Shown here: piece by piece, positions 8,646 to 16,738 of the stretch
How positions within the stretch are numbered: the stretch's first letter is position 1
Layout of the letters: the number at the start of each line of letters is the position of its first letter
Assembly (NCBI RefSeq): GCF_026008495.1
Contig: NZ_BQUN01000112.1
Span: 160,865 to 198,386, forward strand
Origin: Streptomyces sp. A012304
GTDB lineage: Bacteria > Actinomycetota > Actinomycetes > Streptomycetales > Streptomycetaceae
DNA length: 37,522 nucleotides
Direction of reading: 5' to 3'
The notes under the pieces: model-generated
Told to the model about the DNA's origin: nothing
The model's input: the letters and a program-made list of their open reading frames with translations, nothing else
Database searches by the model: none
Program-made: the position numbers and the translations under genes

Positions 8646-8675
8646 GGCGCGCGCCCGGCTGAGGCCGGGTGCGCC
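8646..8675. terminator. Bidirectional hairpin between convergent genes
   Basis: CCCGGC (8654-8659), loop TGAG, GCCGGG (8664-8669), continued after a small asymmetric bulge by GGCGC (8646-8650) pairing with GCGCC (8671-8675). The 11 paired bases sit between two converging genes. There is no T tract. Confidence 0.6.
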
Positions 8676-8738
8676 GGGCGGGCACTCCTCGCCGGCCCGG
8701 GATGGACCCGGTCGGTCCCGCGTCCCCGGACGCCCGGC

Positions 8739-9632
8739 TCAGCTCGGCCGGACCGCCATCTTGTCCAGGGCCTCGAGGAGTCCGGGCAGTTCGGGTCCTC
8801 GGCCGACCGGGAGCACCTCGCCCGGCGCGTCGTCCATCAGCACGAACGCGATGTCGTCGGTCCTGGCCACCAACGACCAGCCGGGGCCGTCGGCGCGCAG
8901 CGTGCGCGCCTCGCCCGGCGCGAACGACGAGCGGACGCGTCCGAGCGGCGGCGGGGTGTCCACATAGGCGCGCGCCTCCGCGAGGACCCGCCGGATGCCG
9001 CTGTGCCCCACCGGCGCGCCCTCGGCGTCGTCCACCTCGTCGGCCTGGTCGGACTCGTCGGGCTCGTCGGCCTTTTCGGCGGCCTCCGAATCCTTCCCCG
9101 CCGCATCGGAGCCGTTCGCCGCGGGCGTGAACTGGGCGTCGTCTATCTGTTCCCGCCACAGGGCCCACTGGAGCGCGATCTCATCGGCGCCCAGCCGACG
9201 CTGGGCCGGGCCCCAGGTGGTCGTGTCGGGCGGGCACAGCGGGGGCCCGTCCGCGACGTCGGGGGCGGGATCGTGCGGGGCGGGCACACCGGGAGCCGCG
9301 ACGGCGACCGCCAGGGGCCAGCCGGGCAGAGCGGCGACCACCGTCCGTTCGTCGGGCGACAGCTCGTACTCCATGCCGCAGTCCCACGAAGCGATGGCGA
9401 CGGCCACCAGCGACACGTCGTCGATGACGACCGTCCACCGCGCGCCCTCTCCGTCCTGGCCCAGCACCAGGCCGTAACCGTCGGCGAGCGGCGCGAGGCC
9501 GAGCGCCGCGCAGGCCTCCGGGTAGTCGTCGCCGAGCACACTCGGGAACTGCGCCGGCGTCAGCAGCACCGCCGTGAGCACATAGAGCGCATCGTCATCG
9601 GCGGCGACGGCGTCCTCGTCAGTCCCGGCCAT
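8739..9632 (-). CDS. Conserved hypothetical protein, 297 residues
   Basis: ATG at 9632 follows GGGGAGG about six bases upstream, giving MAGTDEDAVAADDDALYVLT. The protein is acidic and soluble, with no signal peptide or membrane segment. The N-terminal half alternates beta-like segments (ARWTVVIDDVSLVAVAIASWDCG, ELSPDERTVVAALPGWPLAVAV). A strongly acidic low-complexity linker of D, E, A and S with repeated KADEPDES-like runs follows (around residues 175-215), then a C-terminal segment with VDTPPPLGRVRSSFAPGEARTL that reads like a second small domain. I do not recognise the family. The end faces the small membrane protein across a hairpin; the start is 178 bases from the next gene, which is on the same strand. 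Confidence 0.75.
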   Translation of the reverse strand: MAGTDEDAVAADDDALYVLTAVLLTPAQFPSVLGDDYPEACAALGLAPLADGYGLVLGQDGEGARWTVVIDDVSLVAVAIASWDCGMEYELSPDERTVVAALPGWPLAVAVAAPGVPAPHDPAPDVADGPPLCPPDTTTWGPAQRRLGADEIALQWALWREQIDDAQFTPAANGSDAAGKDSEAAEKADEPDESDQADEVDDAEGAPVGHSGIRRVLAEARAYVDTPPPLGRVRSSFAPGEARTLRADGPGWSLVARTDDIAFVLMDDAPGEVLPVGRGPELPGLLEALDKMAVRPS

Positions 9633-9810
9633 CCCAGCCTCCCCAGCGATTCGTCCAACGGCGCGCACCCTAGTGCGGCGGGAAGGCGCTTGTCACGACC
9701 TCCGGACACACCTGGAGCTGCAGTTTTCCGGCCGGACAAGGGCGAATCACCCCGGACCGGCCGCAGCGGAGGCGTCGAAGACGTCGGCCGCGTCGGCGGC
9801 GGCGCACATG

Positions 9811-10146
9811 TCACGCCGCGGGCAGCCCGAGCAGCGCCCGGGCCACCGTCTGCGGCGACTCGTCACGCTCCCGGGCGAGCGCGACGACCGCGCGGCAGGC
9901 CAGTTCGTTGATCCCGAACGACAGCGCCTCCGGTGACACCCAGCCCGCCGCCTCCTCGATCCGTTCCTCGTCGTGCTCCGCGCACGCCGAGACGTAGACG
10001 GCGGCCGCCTCGAACAGGTTGTGCCCTCGCCTGCCGCCGGCGCGCTGCTCGCCGCCGGGCGGAGCCCCGTCGGCGGAGCGCTGCCCGCCCTGCGCGCGCG
10101 TGGCGGTGAGAAACCTCTCCCAGACCTTGCGGACCCCTGCGAACAT
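9811..10146 (-). CDS. Conserved hypothetical protein, 111 residues
   Basis: ATG at 10146 has GGGGGAAGG upstream. The protein begins with a basic amphipathic helix (MFAGVRKVWERFLTATR), then a Gly/Arg-rich disordered stretch, then a compact helical domain: NLFEAAAVYVSACAEHDEERI, SPEALSFGINELACRAVVALAR, SPQTVARALLGLP. The last part looks all-helical and may bind a partner. No family is recognised. It is divergent from the MpaB-like gene with 97 bp between the starts, so the two may share a control region. The codon pattern supports a real gene. Confidence 0.65.
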   Translation of the reverse strand: MFAGVRKVWERFLTATRAQGGQRSADGAPPGGEQRAGGRRGHNLFEAAAVYVSACAEHDEERIEEAAGWVSPEALSFGINELACRAVVALARERDESPQTVARALLGLPAA

Positions 10147-10243
10147 GCCGACCGCCTTCCCCCTGCGTCGTCGCCCGTGTGGGCGTTCATCTCCTGCCGC
10201 CCAACGTAGAGTTGGAGTTCCGGCGGCAGAAGGGGGCGGTGCG

Positions 10244-11149
10244 GTGAGGCGTTTCGAGCGACTCGAACAGATCCGGCGGATGGACCCGTACGAGGACGCC
10301 TCCGAGATTTACCGGCTCACCGCGGCGTACGAGTTTCCGTGGGACGTCACACGCGCTCTCGAACTGGCCTTGTACCGCACCTACGCCGTGCCCGCCATCG
10401 GCGGCCTGCTCGCGCGTACCGCGGAACTCACCGACCGCACACAGAAACGCTATGACGACACCTCGCTGCTTCTCGACGCCATCGTCGAGCACGGCTTCGA
10501 CAGCGAGCGCGGCCGTACCGCTGTGCGCCGCGTCAACCAGATGCACCGCAGCTACGACATCAGCAACGACGACATGCGGTACGTGCTCGCCACGTTCGTC
10601 GTGATGCCCAAGCGCTGGATCGACGCCTACGGATGGCGCCGGCTGTCCCGCCACGAGGTCATCGCCGCCACCGTCCACTACCGCACGCTCGGCCGGCGCA
10701 TGGGCATCAAGGACCTACCCGAGTCCTACGAGGAGTTCGAGGCCTGCCTCGACGCGTACGAGGCGGCTCACTTCGGGTGGGACGAGGGCGGACGACGGGT
10801 CTCGGACGCCACGCTCGACCTGATGGTGTCCTGGTACCCGCGTCCGCTGGCCCCGGTACTGCGCACCGCCCTGCTCGCCCTGCTGGACGAACCGCTGCTG
10901 GAGGCCTTCCGCTACACCCCGCCGGGCCCCGTCACCCGTGCGCTGGTCCGCCGGGCGGTCCGCGCGCGTGGACGCGCCGTACGGCTGCTGCCGCCCCGTC
11001 GCGCACCCCATTACGCGCGCCAGAACTGGGAGATCAAGGGCTACCCGGACGGGTATGTGCTGGAGGAACTGGGCACCCGCCCGGTACCCGGCGTGCGCGG
11101 CTGCCCCGTGCGGCACGCGGACAACGCGGACGGGTCAGCCGCCCAGTGA
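10244..11149 (+). CDS. MpaB-family oxygenase-like protein (DUF2236)
   Basis: A 301-residue protein of the DUF2236/MpaB family, whose founding members are fungal MpaB and the latex-clearing rubber oxygenases; characterised members bind haem b. Family-like segments are DVTRALELALYRTYAVPAI near the N-terminus, the histidine-containing RRVNQMHRSYDISNDDMRYV, and VVMPKRWIDAYGWRRLSRHE. The C-terminal part is Arg-rich with a Pro-rich tail, and there is no signal peptide. The GTG start at 10244 follows AAGGGGG at good spacing; upstream in-frame sequence is not coding-like. Substrate is unknown, and many actinobacterial paralogues are uncharacterised. The last 15 bases overlap the end of the convergent PadR gene. 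Family assignment is fairly good; activity is inference. Confidence 0.75.
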   Translation: MRRFERLEQIRRMDPYEDASEIYRLTAAYEFPWDVTRALELALYRTYAVPAIGGLLARTAELTDRTQKRYDDTSLLLDAIVEHGFDSERGRTAVRRVNQMHRSYDISNDDMRYVLATFVVMPKRWIDAYGWRRLSRHEVIAATVHYRTLGRRMGIKDLPESYEEFEACLDAYEAAHFGWDEGGRRVSDATLDLMVSWYPRPLAPVLRTALLALLDEPLLEAFRYTPPGPVTRALVRRAVRARGRAVRLLPPRRAPHYARQNWEIKGYPDGYVLEELGTRPVPGVRGCPVRHADNADGSAAQ

Positions 11150-11677
11150 GTCCAGCGTCTCGCGCAGCCACCCGACCTCGGCCCGGGTGGTCGCCCGCGC
11201 GATGGTCAGCACGCCACGCCGGAACGGATCGCTCATCTCCTCGGCGCTGAGCGGCCGGTCGCCGTCGTAGAAGAAGCTCGCCGGTTCCAGCAGGAAGGCC
11301 AGCCGGCGGCGCAGCACGGCCGCCTGTGCTCCGGCGTCCTCCAGGTGCCGGAGGAAGGCGAGCACCGTGAACCAGCGGTTCTCGTCGGTGATGTCCCGCT
11401 GGGCCGGCTCGGAGAGCCGTCGGCGCAGTTCCCGTCGACCCTCGTCGGTGAGGCTCAGCACATGACGCGGCGCGGCCGCCGCGCCGGGTTCGGTGGCCCG
11501 CACCAGCAGGCCCGCCTTCTCCAGGCGCTTGATGGCCGGGTACAGGGTGCTCTCGGCCACGGGCCGCACGTGGCCCGTCAGCGCCGTGAGGCGTTTGCGC
11601 AGCTCGTAGCCGTGCAGCGGGGTGTCGTAGAGGAAGCCGAGGATGGCGAGCTCCAGCATGTCCGCATTGTGCCGCAC
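11135..11677 (-). CDS. PadR-family transcriptional regulator
   Basis: PadR winged-helix repressor with the typical opening MLELAILGFLYDTPLHGYEL, the recognition region STLYPAIKRLEKAGLL and wing LSLTDEGRRELRRRL, then a C-terminal helical dimerisation part (about 180 residues in all; class II-like with the extra C-terminal helices). Start choice: GTG at 11677 has a strong AGGAGG ribosome site ten bases upstream, while ATG at 11659 matches the usual family start but has none. A perfect 14-bp palindrome, CCGCACCGGTGCGG at 11672-11685, lies over the start region and could serve autoregulation or message structure. Divergent to it is an alpha/beta hydrolase gene, the likely target. PadR proteins usually respond to phenolic or drug-like ligands; the ligand here is unknown. 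Confidence 0.88.
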   Translation of the reverse strand: MRHNADMLELAILGFLYDTPLHGYELRKRLTALTGHVRPVAESTLYPAIKRLEKAGLLVRATEPGAAAAPRHVLSLTDEGRRELRRRLSEPAQRDITDENRWFTVLAFLRHLEDAGAQAAVLRRRLAFLLEPASFFYDGDRPLSAEEMSDPFRRGVLTIARATTRAEVGWLRETLDSLGG

Positions 11678-11733
11678 CGGTGCGGTACCTCCTCTCGGGC
11701 GTACCACGGTCACGCTTTATTCCGCTCGTGCTG

Positions 11734-11751
11734 TACCTCGTCACCGAGGTA
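11734..11751. promoter_or_regulatory. Candidate operator in the padR/hydrolase divergent region
   Basis: TACCTCGTCACCGAGGTA is an inverted repeat with perfect 7-bp arms and a 4-base centre. It sits between the divergent PadR and hydrolase starts, where a repressor of both would bind. A further CGAGGT half occurs about 23 bases downstream. It does not match the textbook PadR ATGT/ACAT box, so assignment to this regulator is inference from position. Confidence 0.5.
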
Positions 11752-11797
11752 TCTTCGGCGACGCTCCAAGCGACGAGGTGCTCTGAGGAGGCGGACG

Positions 11798-12556
11798 ATG
11801 CGGCAGGCCGAGTTCGGTGGTGGGGGAAGCCGGATCCGATGGACGGAGACGCCGGGCGCGGAACCCGCGCGGGTGTACGTGCACGGCCTGGGTGCGGCCT
11901 CCGCCGTCTACCACGCGCATGTCGCGGCGCGTCCCGAGCTCGCCGGTCGGCGCAGTCTCTTCGTCGACCTGCCCGGGCACGGCATCAGTGACCGGCCCGA
12001 GGACTTCGGCTACACGCTCGAGGAACACGCCGACGCCCTGGCGGCCGCCCTGGACGCCGCGGGCGTGACCGGCGCCGAGCTGGTCGCCCACAGCATGGGC
12101 GGCTCCGTGGCCATCGTCCTCGCTCACCGTCGGCCCGAGCTGGTCGCACGGCTCGTCCTCACCGAGGCCAACCTCGACGCCTTCCCGCCGCCGACCGCGG
12201 GCAGCAGCGGCATCGCCACCCACACGGAGGACGAGTTCCTCGACGGCGGCCACGCGCGCGTGCTCGAAAGCGTCGGGCCGATGTGGGCCGCCACCATGCG
12301 GCTGGCCGACCCGCGCGCCCTGCACCGCAGCGCCGTCGGGCTGCGACGCGGATCCGACCCGGTGATGCGCGAGATCCTGACCGGGCTGGACGAGGTCGAG
12401 CGCGTCTATCTCCAGGGCGAGCACAGCGGCGCACTCGACGGAGCGGACGCCCTGGAGGCGGCGGGCGTACGCGTGGTGACGGTGGCGGGCGCCGGCCACA
12501 ACGTCATGTTCGACAATCCCGACGCCTGCGTGGCCGCGGTCGCCGGAAAGGCCTGA
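11798..12556 (+). CDS. Alpha/beta-fold hydrolase
   Basis: A 252-residue cytoplasmic alpha/beta hydrolase. Visible features are the oxyanion HG in VYVHGLGAAS (about residues 27-36), DLPGHGISDRP after strand 4, the nucleophile elbow AHSMGGS with Ser99, and the catalytic histidine in GAGHNVMFDNPDA (near residue 234). The acid is probably Asp or Glu around 200-210. ATG at 11798 follows GAGGAGG. No signal peptide is present. The substrate cannot be told from sequence; esterase, lactonase or ring-cleavage hydrolase roles all occur in this group. It is divergent from padR across a region with an inverted repeat, so substrate- or drug-responsive expression is plausible. The stop codon lies in the first copy of a 55-bp tandem duplication. 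Confidence 0.88.
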   Translation: MRQAEFGGGGSRIRWTETPGAEPARVYVHGLGAASAVYHAHVAARPELAGRRSLFVDLPGHGISDRPEDFGYTLEEHADALAAALDAAGVTGAELVAHSMGGSVAIVLAHRRPELVARLVLTEANLDAFPPPTAGSSGIATHTEDEFLDGGHARVLESVGPMWAATMRLADPRALHRSAVGLRRGSDPVMREILTGLDEVERVYLQGEHSGALDGADALEAAGVRVVTVAGAGHNVMFDNPDACVAAVAGKA

Positions 12557-12647
12557 GGCCTCAGTCCTCGCGCACGGGGAGGACCGGGAAACGGTCGCCG
12601 GAAAGGCCCGAGGCCTCAGCCCTCGCGCACGGCGAGGACCAGGAAAC
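12538..12647. repeat. 55-bp tandem duplication over two convergent stop codons
   Basis: Copy 1 (12538-12592) and copy 2 (12593-12647) are adjacent and match at 51 of 55 positions. Copy 1 ends the hydrolase (GGAAAGGCC then TGA). In copy 2 the same stop is CGA. Copy 2 holds the methyltransferase stop in use, while copy 1 holds a matching but unused antisense copy of that end. Each copy carries the palindrome GAGGCCTC around the stop region. Confidence 0.9.
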
Positions 12648-13224
12648 GGGTGTCCTCGTCGACGTACGACGTCATGCGCCACCCCGCGTCGGCCAGCAGC
12701 GGGCGGAGGTTGTCCTCCGCGCGCAGGTCGTCCGGGGTGATCGCGTGTCCGTGGCGGGCCGCGAGGGCCGCCCTGCCGATCGGGTGGAACAGCGCCAGCG
12801 TCCCGCCGACGCGCACCACCCGGGCGAGTTCCCGCAGGTTCTCGGCCGGACGCGGCAGGTGGGAGATGAGCCCGGCGCCGAACACCGCGTCGAGCGATTC
12901 CGAGCGCAGTGGCAGCGCGGCGACGTCGGCGAGGACCAGCCGCCCGTCCCGGTCGCGGCCGGCCCGTGCGGCGGCCTCCAGCATGGCCGGGGTCAGATCG
13001 GCGCCGACCACCACCCCCGAGGGCCCCACGGCGGCCCGCAGCGGCGGCAGGGCCCGTCCGGTGCCGCAGCCCGCGTCCAGCACCCGGTCACCCTCGCGCA
13101 GACCGAGGTCGGCGACCGCGGCCGCGTAGGCGGGGCCGTCGTCGGGGAAGCGGCTGTCCCAGTCCGCCGCCCGCGCGGTGAAGAACTCCCGGACATGTGT
13201 GTGGTCGTCGCTCATGCTCCGCAT
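12616..13224 (-). CDS. Class I SAM-dependent methyltransferase
   Basis: A 202-residue Rossmann methyltransferase of the Methyltransf_11/25 type. Motif I is VLDAGCGTGRALPPL, followed by VVGADLTPAMLEAAARA (acidic end of strand 2), LVLADVAALPLRSESLDAVF (motifs II-III) and ELARVVRVGGTLALFHPIGR (post-III). It lacks added domains, so it is probably a stand-alone small-molecule methyltransferase with unknown substrate. The start may be ATG 13224 (GAGGG just upstream) or ATG 13215 (MSDDHTHV). The 3' end lies inside a 55-bp tandem duplication shared with the convergent hydrolase gene. The start faces the MHYT gene with 143 bp between. Confidence 0.88.
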   Translation of the reverse strand: MRSMSDDHTHVREFFTARAADWDSRFPDDGPAYAAAVADLGLREGDRVLDAGCGTGRALPPLRAAVGPSGVVVGADLTPAMLEAAARAGRDRDGRLVLADVAALPLRSESLDAVFGAGLISHLPRPAENLRELARVVRVGGTLALFHPIGRAALAARHGHAITPDDLRAEDNLRPLLADAGWRMTSYVDEDTRFLVLAVREG

Positions 13225-13367
13225 GATCCCTCACCGGCGCGAGGGACGCCGCAGCGCACACGTTCGAACGCGAGGCGATCGTCGGGACGCAATTCCGTGT
13301 CATATTGCGGCAGCTTTCGAAATGCGCCCTCTTTGTGCCCCCGTGACCCGGCTAGCGTCCCGGGGCC

Positions 13368-14162
13368 ATGGGACACCTGGACCACGCCACCTTCGGCTGG
13401 CTGACCCCCGTGCTGTCGTACGTGATGGCCTGCATCGGCGCCGCGCTCGGGCTGCGCTGCACCGTGCGCGCCCTGGGCGCCACCGGACGCTCCCGCCGCA
13501 ACTGGCTCGTCACCGCCGCGTCCGCGATCGGCACCGGCATCTGGACCATGCACTTCGTGGCCATGCTCGGCTTCGGCGTCAGCGGCACCGACATCCGCTA
13601 CGACGTGCCTCTCACCGTGCTGAGCCTCCTCGTCGCCATGGTCGTCGTCTGCGCCGGCGTCTTCGCCGTCGGCTACGGCCGCGACCGCACGCGCGCGCTG
13701 CTGATCGGCGGACTCACCACCGGCGTGGGCGTGGCCAGCATGCACTACCTGGGCATGGCCGCCGTCCGGCTGCACGGCGACGTCACCTACGACCCGACGC
13801 TCGTCGGGCTCTCCGTCCTGATCGCCGTCGTCGCGGCGACCGCGGCCCTCTGGGCGGCGCTCAACATCAAGGCGCCGCTCGCGGTCACCGTCGCCTCCCT
13901 CGTCATGGGCGCGGCGGTGAGCAGCATGCACTACACCGGGATGCTCGCGGTGAGCGTGCGCGTCGCGCCGTCCGGCGCGGCCCTGCCCGGGGCCACGGCG
14001 ATGCAGTTCATCTTCCCCCTCGCCGTCGGCCTCGGGTCCTACCTCTTCCTGACCTCCGCCTTCGTCGCCCTGTCGCCCACCGCGGGGGAGCGCGAGGCGT
14101 CCGCCTCCGCGCAGCAGCCCGCGGACAGCGCCGTCGGCCGCCGACCGGCCCGCACCGCGTGA
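13368..14162 (+). CDS. MHYT-domain integral membrane sensor
   Basis: A 264-residue membrane protein with about seven helices and three MHYT-type motifs: WTMHFVAML (Met61-His62), SMHYLGMAA (Met125-His126) and SMHYTGMLA (Met187-His188). The MHYT domain is proposed to bind copper and sense a small diatomic gas such as oxygen, CO or NO. In other bacteria it is often fused to GGDEF/EAL or kinase domains; here it stands alone and ends in a short polar tail (from about residue 240). It lies 47 bp upstream of the conservon histidine-kinase-like gene on the same strand, so co-transcription and a sensory input into the conservon are plausible but inferred. The ATG is at 13368; the ribosome site is poor. 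Confidence 0.88.
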   Translation: MGHLDHATFGWLTPVLSYVMACIGAALGLRCTVRALGATGRSRRNWLVTAASAIGTGIWTMHFVAMLGFGVSGTDIRYDVPLTVLSLLVAMVVVCAGVFAVGYGRDRTRALLIGGLTTGVGVASMHYLGMAAVRLHGDVTYDPTLVGLSVLIAVVAATAALWAALNIKAPLAVTVASLVMGAAVSSMHYTGMLAVSVRVAPSGAALPGATAMQFIFPLAVGLGSYLFLTSAFVALSPTAGEREASASAQQPADSAVGRRPARTA

Positions 14163-14209
14163 CGGCGCCCGACGGCACGCCCACCGAACCCCTATCGAGC
14201 GAGGAGGCC

Positions 14210-16738
14210 ATGCGAACACCCCGGAGGACCCCCACGGCCGGCGCCGCGTCGCCACCCCCCGTGCGCGGGCGGCGCGCCCACGCCGGACCACCCGCCGACG
14301 AGGGGGCGGACGACCGGACGGGCATACCGGCCGACGCGACACCCCCGCGCGCGGGACGCCGGCGGATCCGCCCCCGCACCGTCCGGGCCAAGATCGTCTG
14401 CCTGCTGATGGTGCCGGTCGTGTCCCTGCTGGCCCTGTGGGCGTACGCCACCGTCAGCACCGCCCAGGAGGTCTCCCGGCTGCGGCAGTTGCAGCGTGTG
14501 GACGCCCAGGTCCGCACCCCGGTCGCGGCCGCGGTGGCGGCTCTCCAGAACGAGCGGGCGGCCGCCGTGCGCCAGGCCACCGACCCGGCCACGGGACAGG
14601 GCGGCGACCTGACCAAGCTCGGCGAGCGCACGGACCGCGCGGTGGCCGAGCTCCGGCTCGACGAGGACAGCACCGTCGCCGACGGCCAGGAACTGCCCGT
14701 CGGGGTCGCCCAGCGGCTCGAGACGTTCGTCTCCGGGGCGGAAGGGCTGCGTTCGCTGCGGACCGCCGTACTCGACGGCACCGCGGGCTGGGAGGAGGCG
14801 TACCGCCGCTACACGCGGACGATCTCGGCCGCCTTCTCCGTCGGCGGCGCCCTGTCCGGCATCCAGGACGCCGAACTGGGCTCCGACGCGCGCGTGCTGC
14901 TGGAGTTCTCCCGCGCGGGCGAGGCGCTGGCCCAGGAGGACGTCGTCCTCGACAGCGCGCGCCTCGCCGGCCGTCTCGACGCGCGGCGCATGGGGCTGTT
15001 CGCGGGCGCCGTCGACACGCGCCGCACCCTCACCGAGTCGGCCGTCGCCGACCTCCGCGGCCCCGAACGCACCGCCTGGCGCGGCCTCGCCGCAGGCAGC
15101 GCCTACGCCGCGGTGGACACCGCCGAGAAGAGGGTGCTCGCCGCCGGACCCGGGGCGAAGGCCCTCACCGCGGCACCTGAAGCGACCTGGGCCAGGGCCC
15201 ACGCGCGTGTGCAGGACGGGATGCGGACCATCGAGGCGGACGCGGCACGTCAGGTCGCCGACCGCGCCGACCCCTTCACCCGCGGCCTGCTCAGCCCGGC
15301 GGGCGCGGCCGTCCTGCTCGGCCTGGCCGCCGTCGCCGCGTCGCTCGTCATCTCCGTGCGCATCGGCCGCGGGCTGGTCGTGGAACTCGTCCACCTGCGC
15401 AACAGCGCCCTGGAGATCGCCCGGCGCAAACTCCCCGAGGCCATGCGGAGACTGCGGGCCGGTGAGGAGATCGACATCCGGGCCGAGGCACCGCCCGAGC
15501 CGCCCGCCGAGGACGAGACCGGCCAGGTCGCCGAAGCCCTCGGTACCGTGCACCGGGCCGCGCTGCGGGCCGCCGTGGAACGCGCCGAACTCGCCAGCGG
15601 CATCTCCGGGGTCTTCGTCAACCTCGCCCGCCGCAGCCAGGTCCTCGTGCACCGCCAGCTCAGCCTCCTGGACAGCATGGAGCGCCGCTCCGACGACCCG
15701 AACGAGCTCAGCGACCTCTTCCGCCTCGACCACCTCACCACCCGCATGCGACGCCACGCGGAGAGCCTGATCATCCTGTCCGGAGCGGCCCCCGGCCGGG
15801 CCTGGCGCATGCCGGTGTCCCTGACCGACGTGGTCCGCGCCGCCGTCTCCGAAGTCGAGGACTACGCGCGCGTGGAGGTACGGCAGCTCCCGGAGGCGTC
15901 CGTCATCGGCTCCGCCGTCGCCGACCTCACCCATCTGCTCGCCGAACTCGTCGAGAACGCCGCCCAGTTCTCGCCGCCACACACACGCGTACGCGTCATC
16001 GGAGAGCCCGTCGGCAACGGCTACGCCCTGGAGGTCGAGGACCGCGGCCTGGGCATGGGCAAGGAGACCCTCGCCGAGGCCAACCGGCGCATCGCGCAGT
16101 CCGAGGCCCTCGACCTGTTCGACAGCGACCGGCTCGGCCTGTTCGTGGTCAGCCGGCTCGCCGCCCGCCACGACGTCAAGGTCCACCTGAGGACCTCACC
16201 CTACGGCGGCACCACCGCGGTCGTCCTGCTGCCCACCGTCCTGCTGCACAGCGGCACGCCGGAACGTTCCGTCCCCGAACTGGCGGAGGCACGGCAGCCC
16301 GAGGAACGCGACTACGCGCGCGTGCCCGTCGCCGGCCGGCACCAGGAGGCCGTCCCCACGCCCGCCGACCTGCCGGTGCTGGTCGCCCCCGCCCGGGCCG
16401 CCGCCGAGCCGACGGCCACCGACACCCCACCCCCCGGAGTGACGACCTTGCGCCTGCACCGACCACCGGACGACCCCGACGGCTCGGACGGCTCGGACGA
16501 CCTCCCGCGCCGGGTACGGCAGGCGAACCTCGCCCCCCAGCTGCGCCGGCCGCTGCCCGAGGAGCCGGCCCGGGCACCCGATCCGGGCGGCGACGACCGG
16601 CGCACCCCCGAACTCGTAAGGGACCGGATGGCCGCCTACCGGGACGGCTGGACGCGCGGCGGCGGCAGGCGGCCCGGCCGCGCCGCCGCCCCGGATCCCG
16701 CGCCGGGCAGAGACAGCAGCGAAGGAGACCCCGCATGA
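14210..16738 (+). CDS. cvnA: Conservon CvnA: nitrate-sensor-like sensor with ATPase domain
   Basis: An 842-residue membrane protein. A basic, Pro-rich N-terminus leads to helix 1 (about 61-82), an extracytoplasmic NIT-like (nitrate/nitrite-sensing) domain, helix 2 (about 362-385), a linker, and a GHKL ATPase domain. The ATPase boxes are N (LLAELVENAAQFSPP, near 577), G1 (VEDRGLGMG, near 608), G2 (DRLGLFVVSRLA) and G3 (SPYGGTTAVVLLP). A long disordered Pro/Asp/Arg tail follows from about residue 690. Conservon CvnA proteins are thought to act with CvnB-D at the membrane as a GPCR-like switch controlling development or metabolism. GAGGAGG at 14201-14207 sets the ATG. The stop overlaps the start of cvnB as ATGA, so they are coupled. 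It is complete and undamaged. Confidence 0.93.
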   Translation: MRTPRRTPTAGAASPPPVRGRRAHAGPPADEGADDRTGIPADATPPRAGRRRIRPRTVRAKIVCLLMVPVVSLLALWAYATVSTAQEVSRLRQLQRVDAQVRTPVAAAVAALQNERAAAVRQATDPATGQGGDLTKLGERTDRAVAELRLDEDSTVADGQELPVGVAQRLETFVSGAEGLRSLRTAVLDGTAGWEEAYRRYTRTISAAFSVGGALSGIQDAELGSDARVLLEFSRAGEALAQEDVVLDSARLAGRLDARRMGLFAGAVDTRRTLTESAVADLRGPERTAWRGLAAGSAYAAVDTAEKRVLAAGPGAKALTAAPEATWARAHARVQDGMRTIEADAARQVADRADPFTRGLLSPAGAAVLLGLAAVAASLVISVRIGRGLVVELVHLRNSALEIARRKLPEAMRRLRAGEEIDIRAEAPPEPPAEDETGQVAEALGTVHRAALRAAVERAELASGISGVFVNLARRSQVLVHRQLSLLDSMERRSDDPNELSDLFRLDHLTTRMRRHAESLIILSGAAPGRAWRMPVSLTDVVRAAVSEVEDYARVEVRQLPEASVIGSAVADLTHLLAELVENAAQFSPPHTRVRVIGEPVGNGYALEVEDRGLGMGKETLAEANRRIAQSEALDLFDSDRLGLFVVSRLAARHDVKVHLRTSPYGGTTAVVLLPTVLLHSGTPERSVPELAEARQPEERDYARVPVAGRHQEAVPTPADLPVLVAPARAAAEPTATDTPPPGVTTLRLHRPPDDPDGSDGSDDLPRRVRQANLAPQLRRPLPEEPARAPDPGGDDRRTPELVRDRMAAYRDGWTRGGGRRPGRAAAPDPAPGRDSSEGDPA

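Noticed and set aside
14192..16186. Long reverse-strand open frame (664 codons) opposite cvnA
   Set aside because: It is an antisense shadow of a well-supported gene, caused by high G+C codon use; its product is low-complexity and matches no fold.
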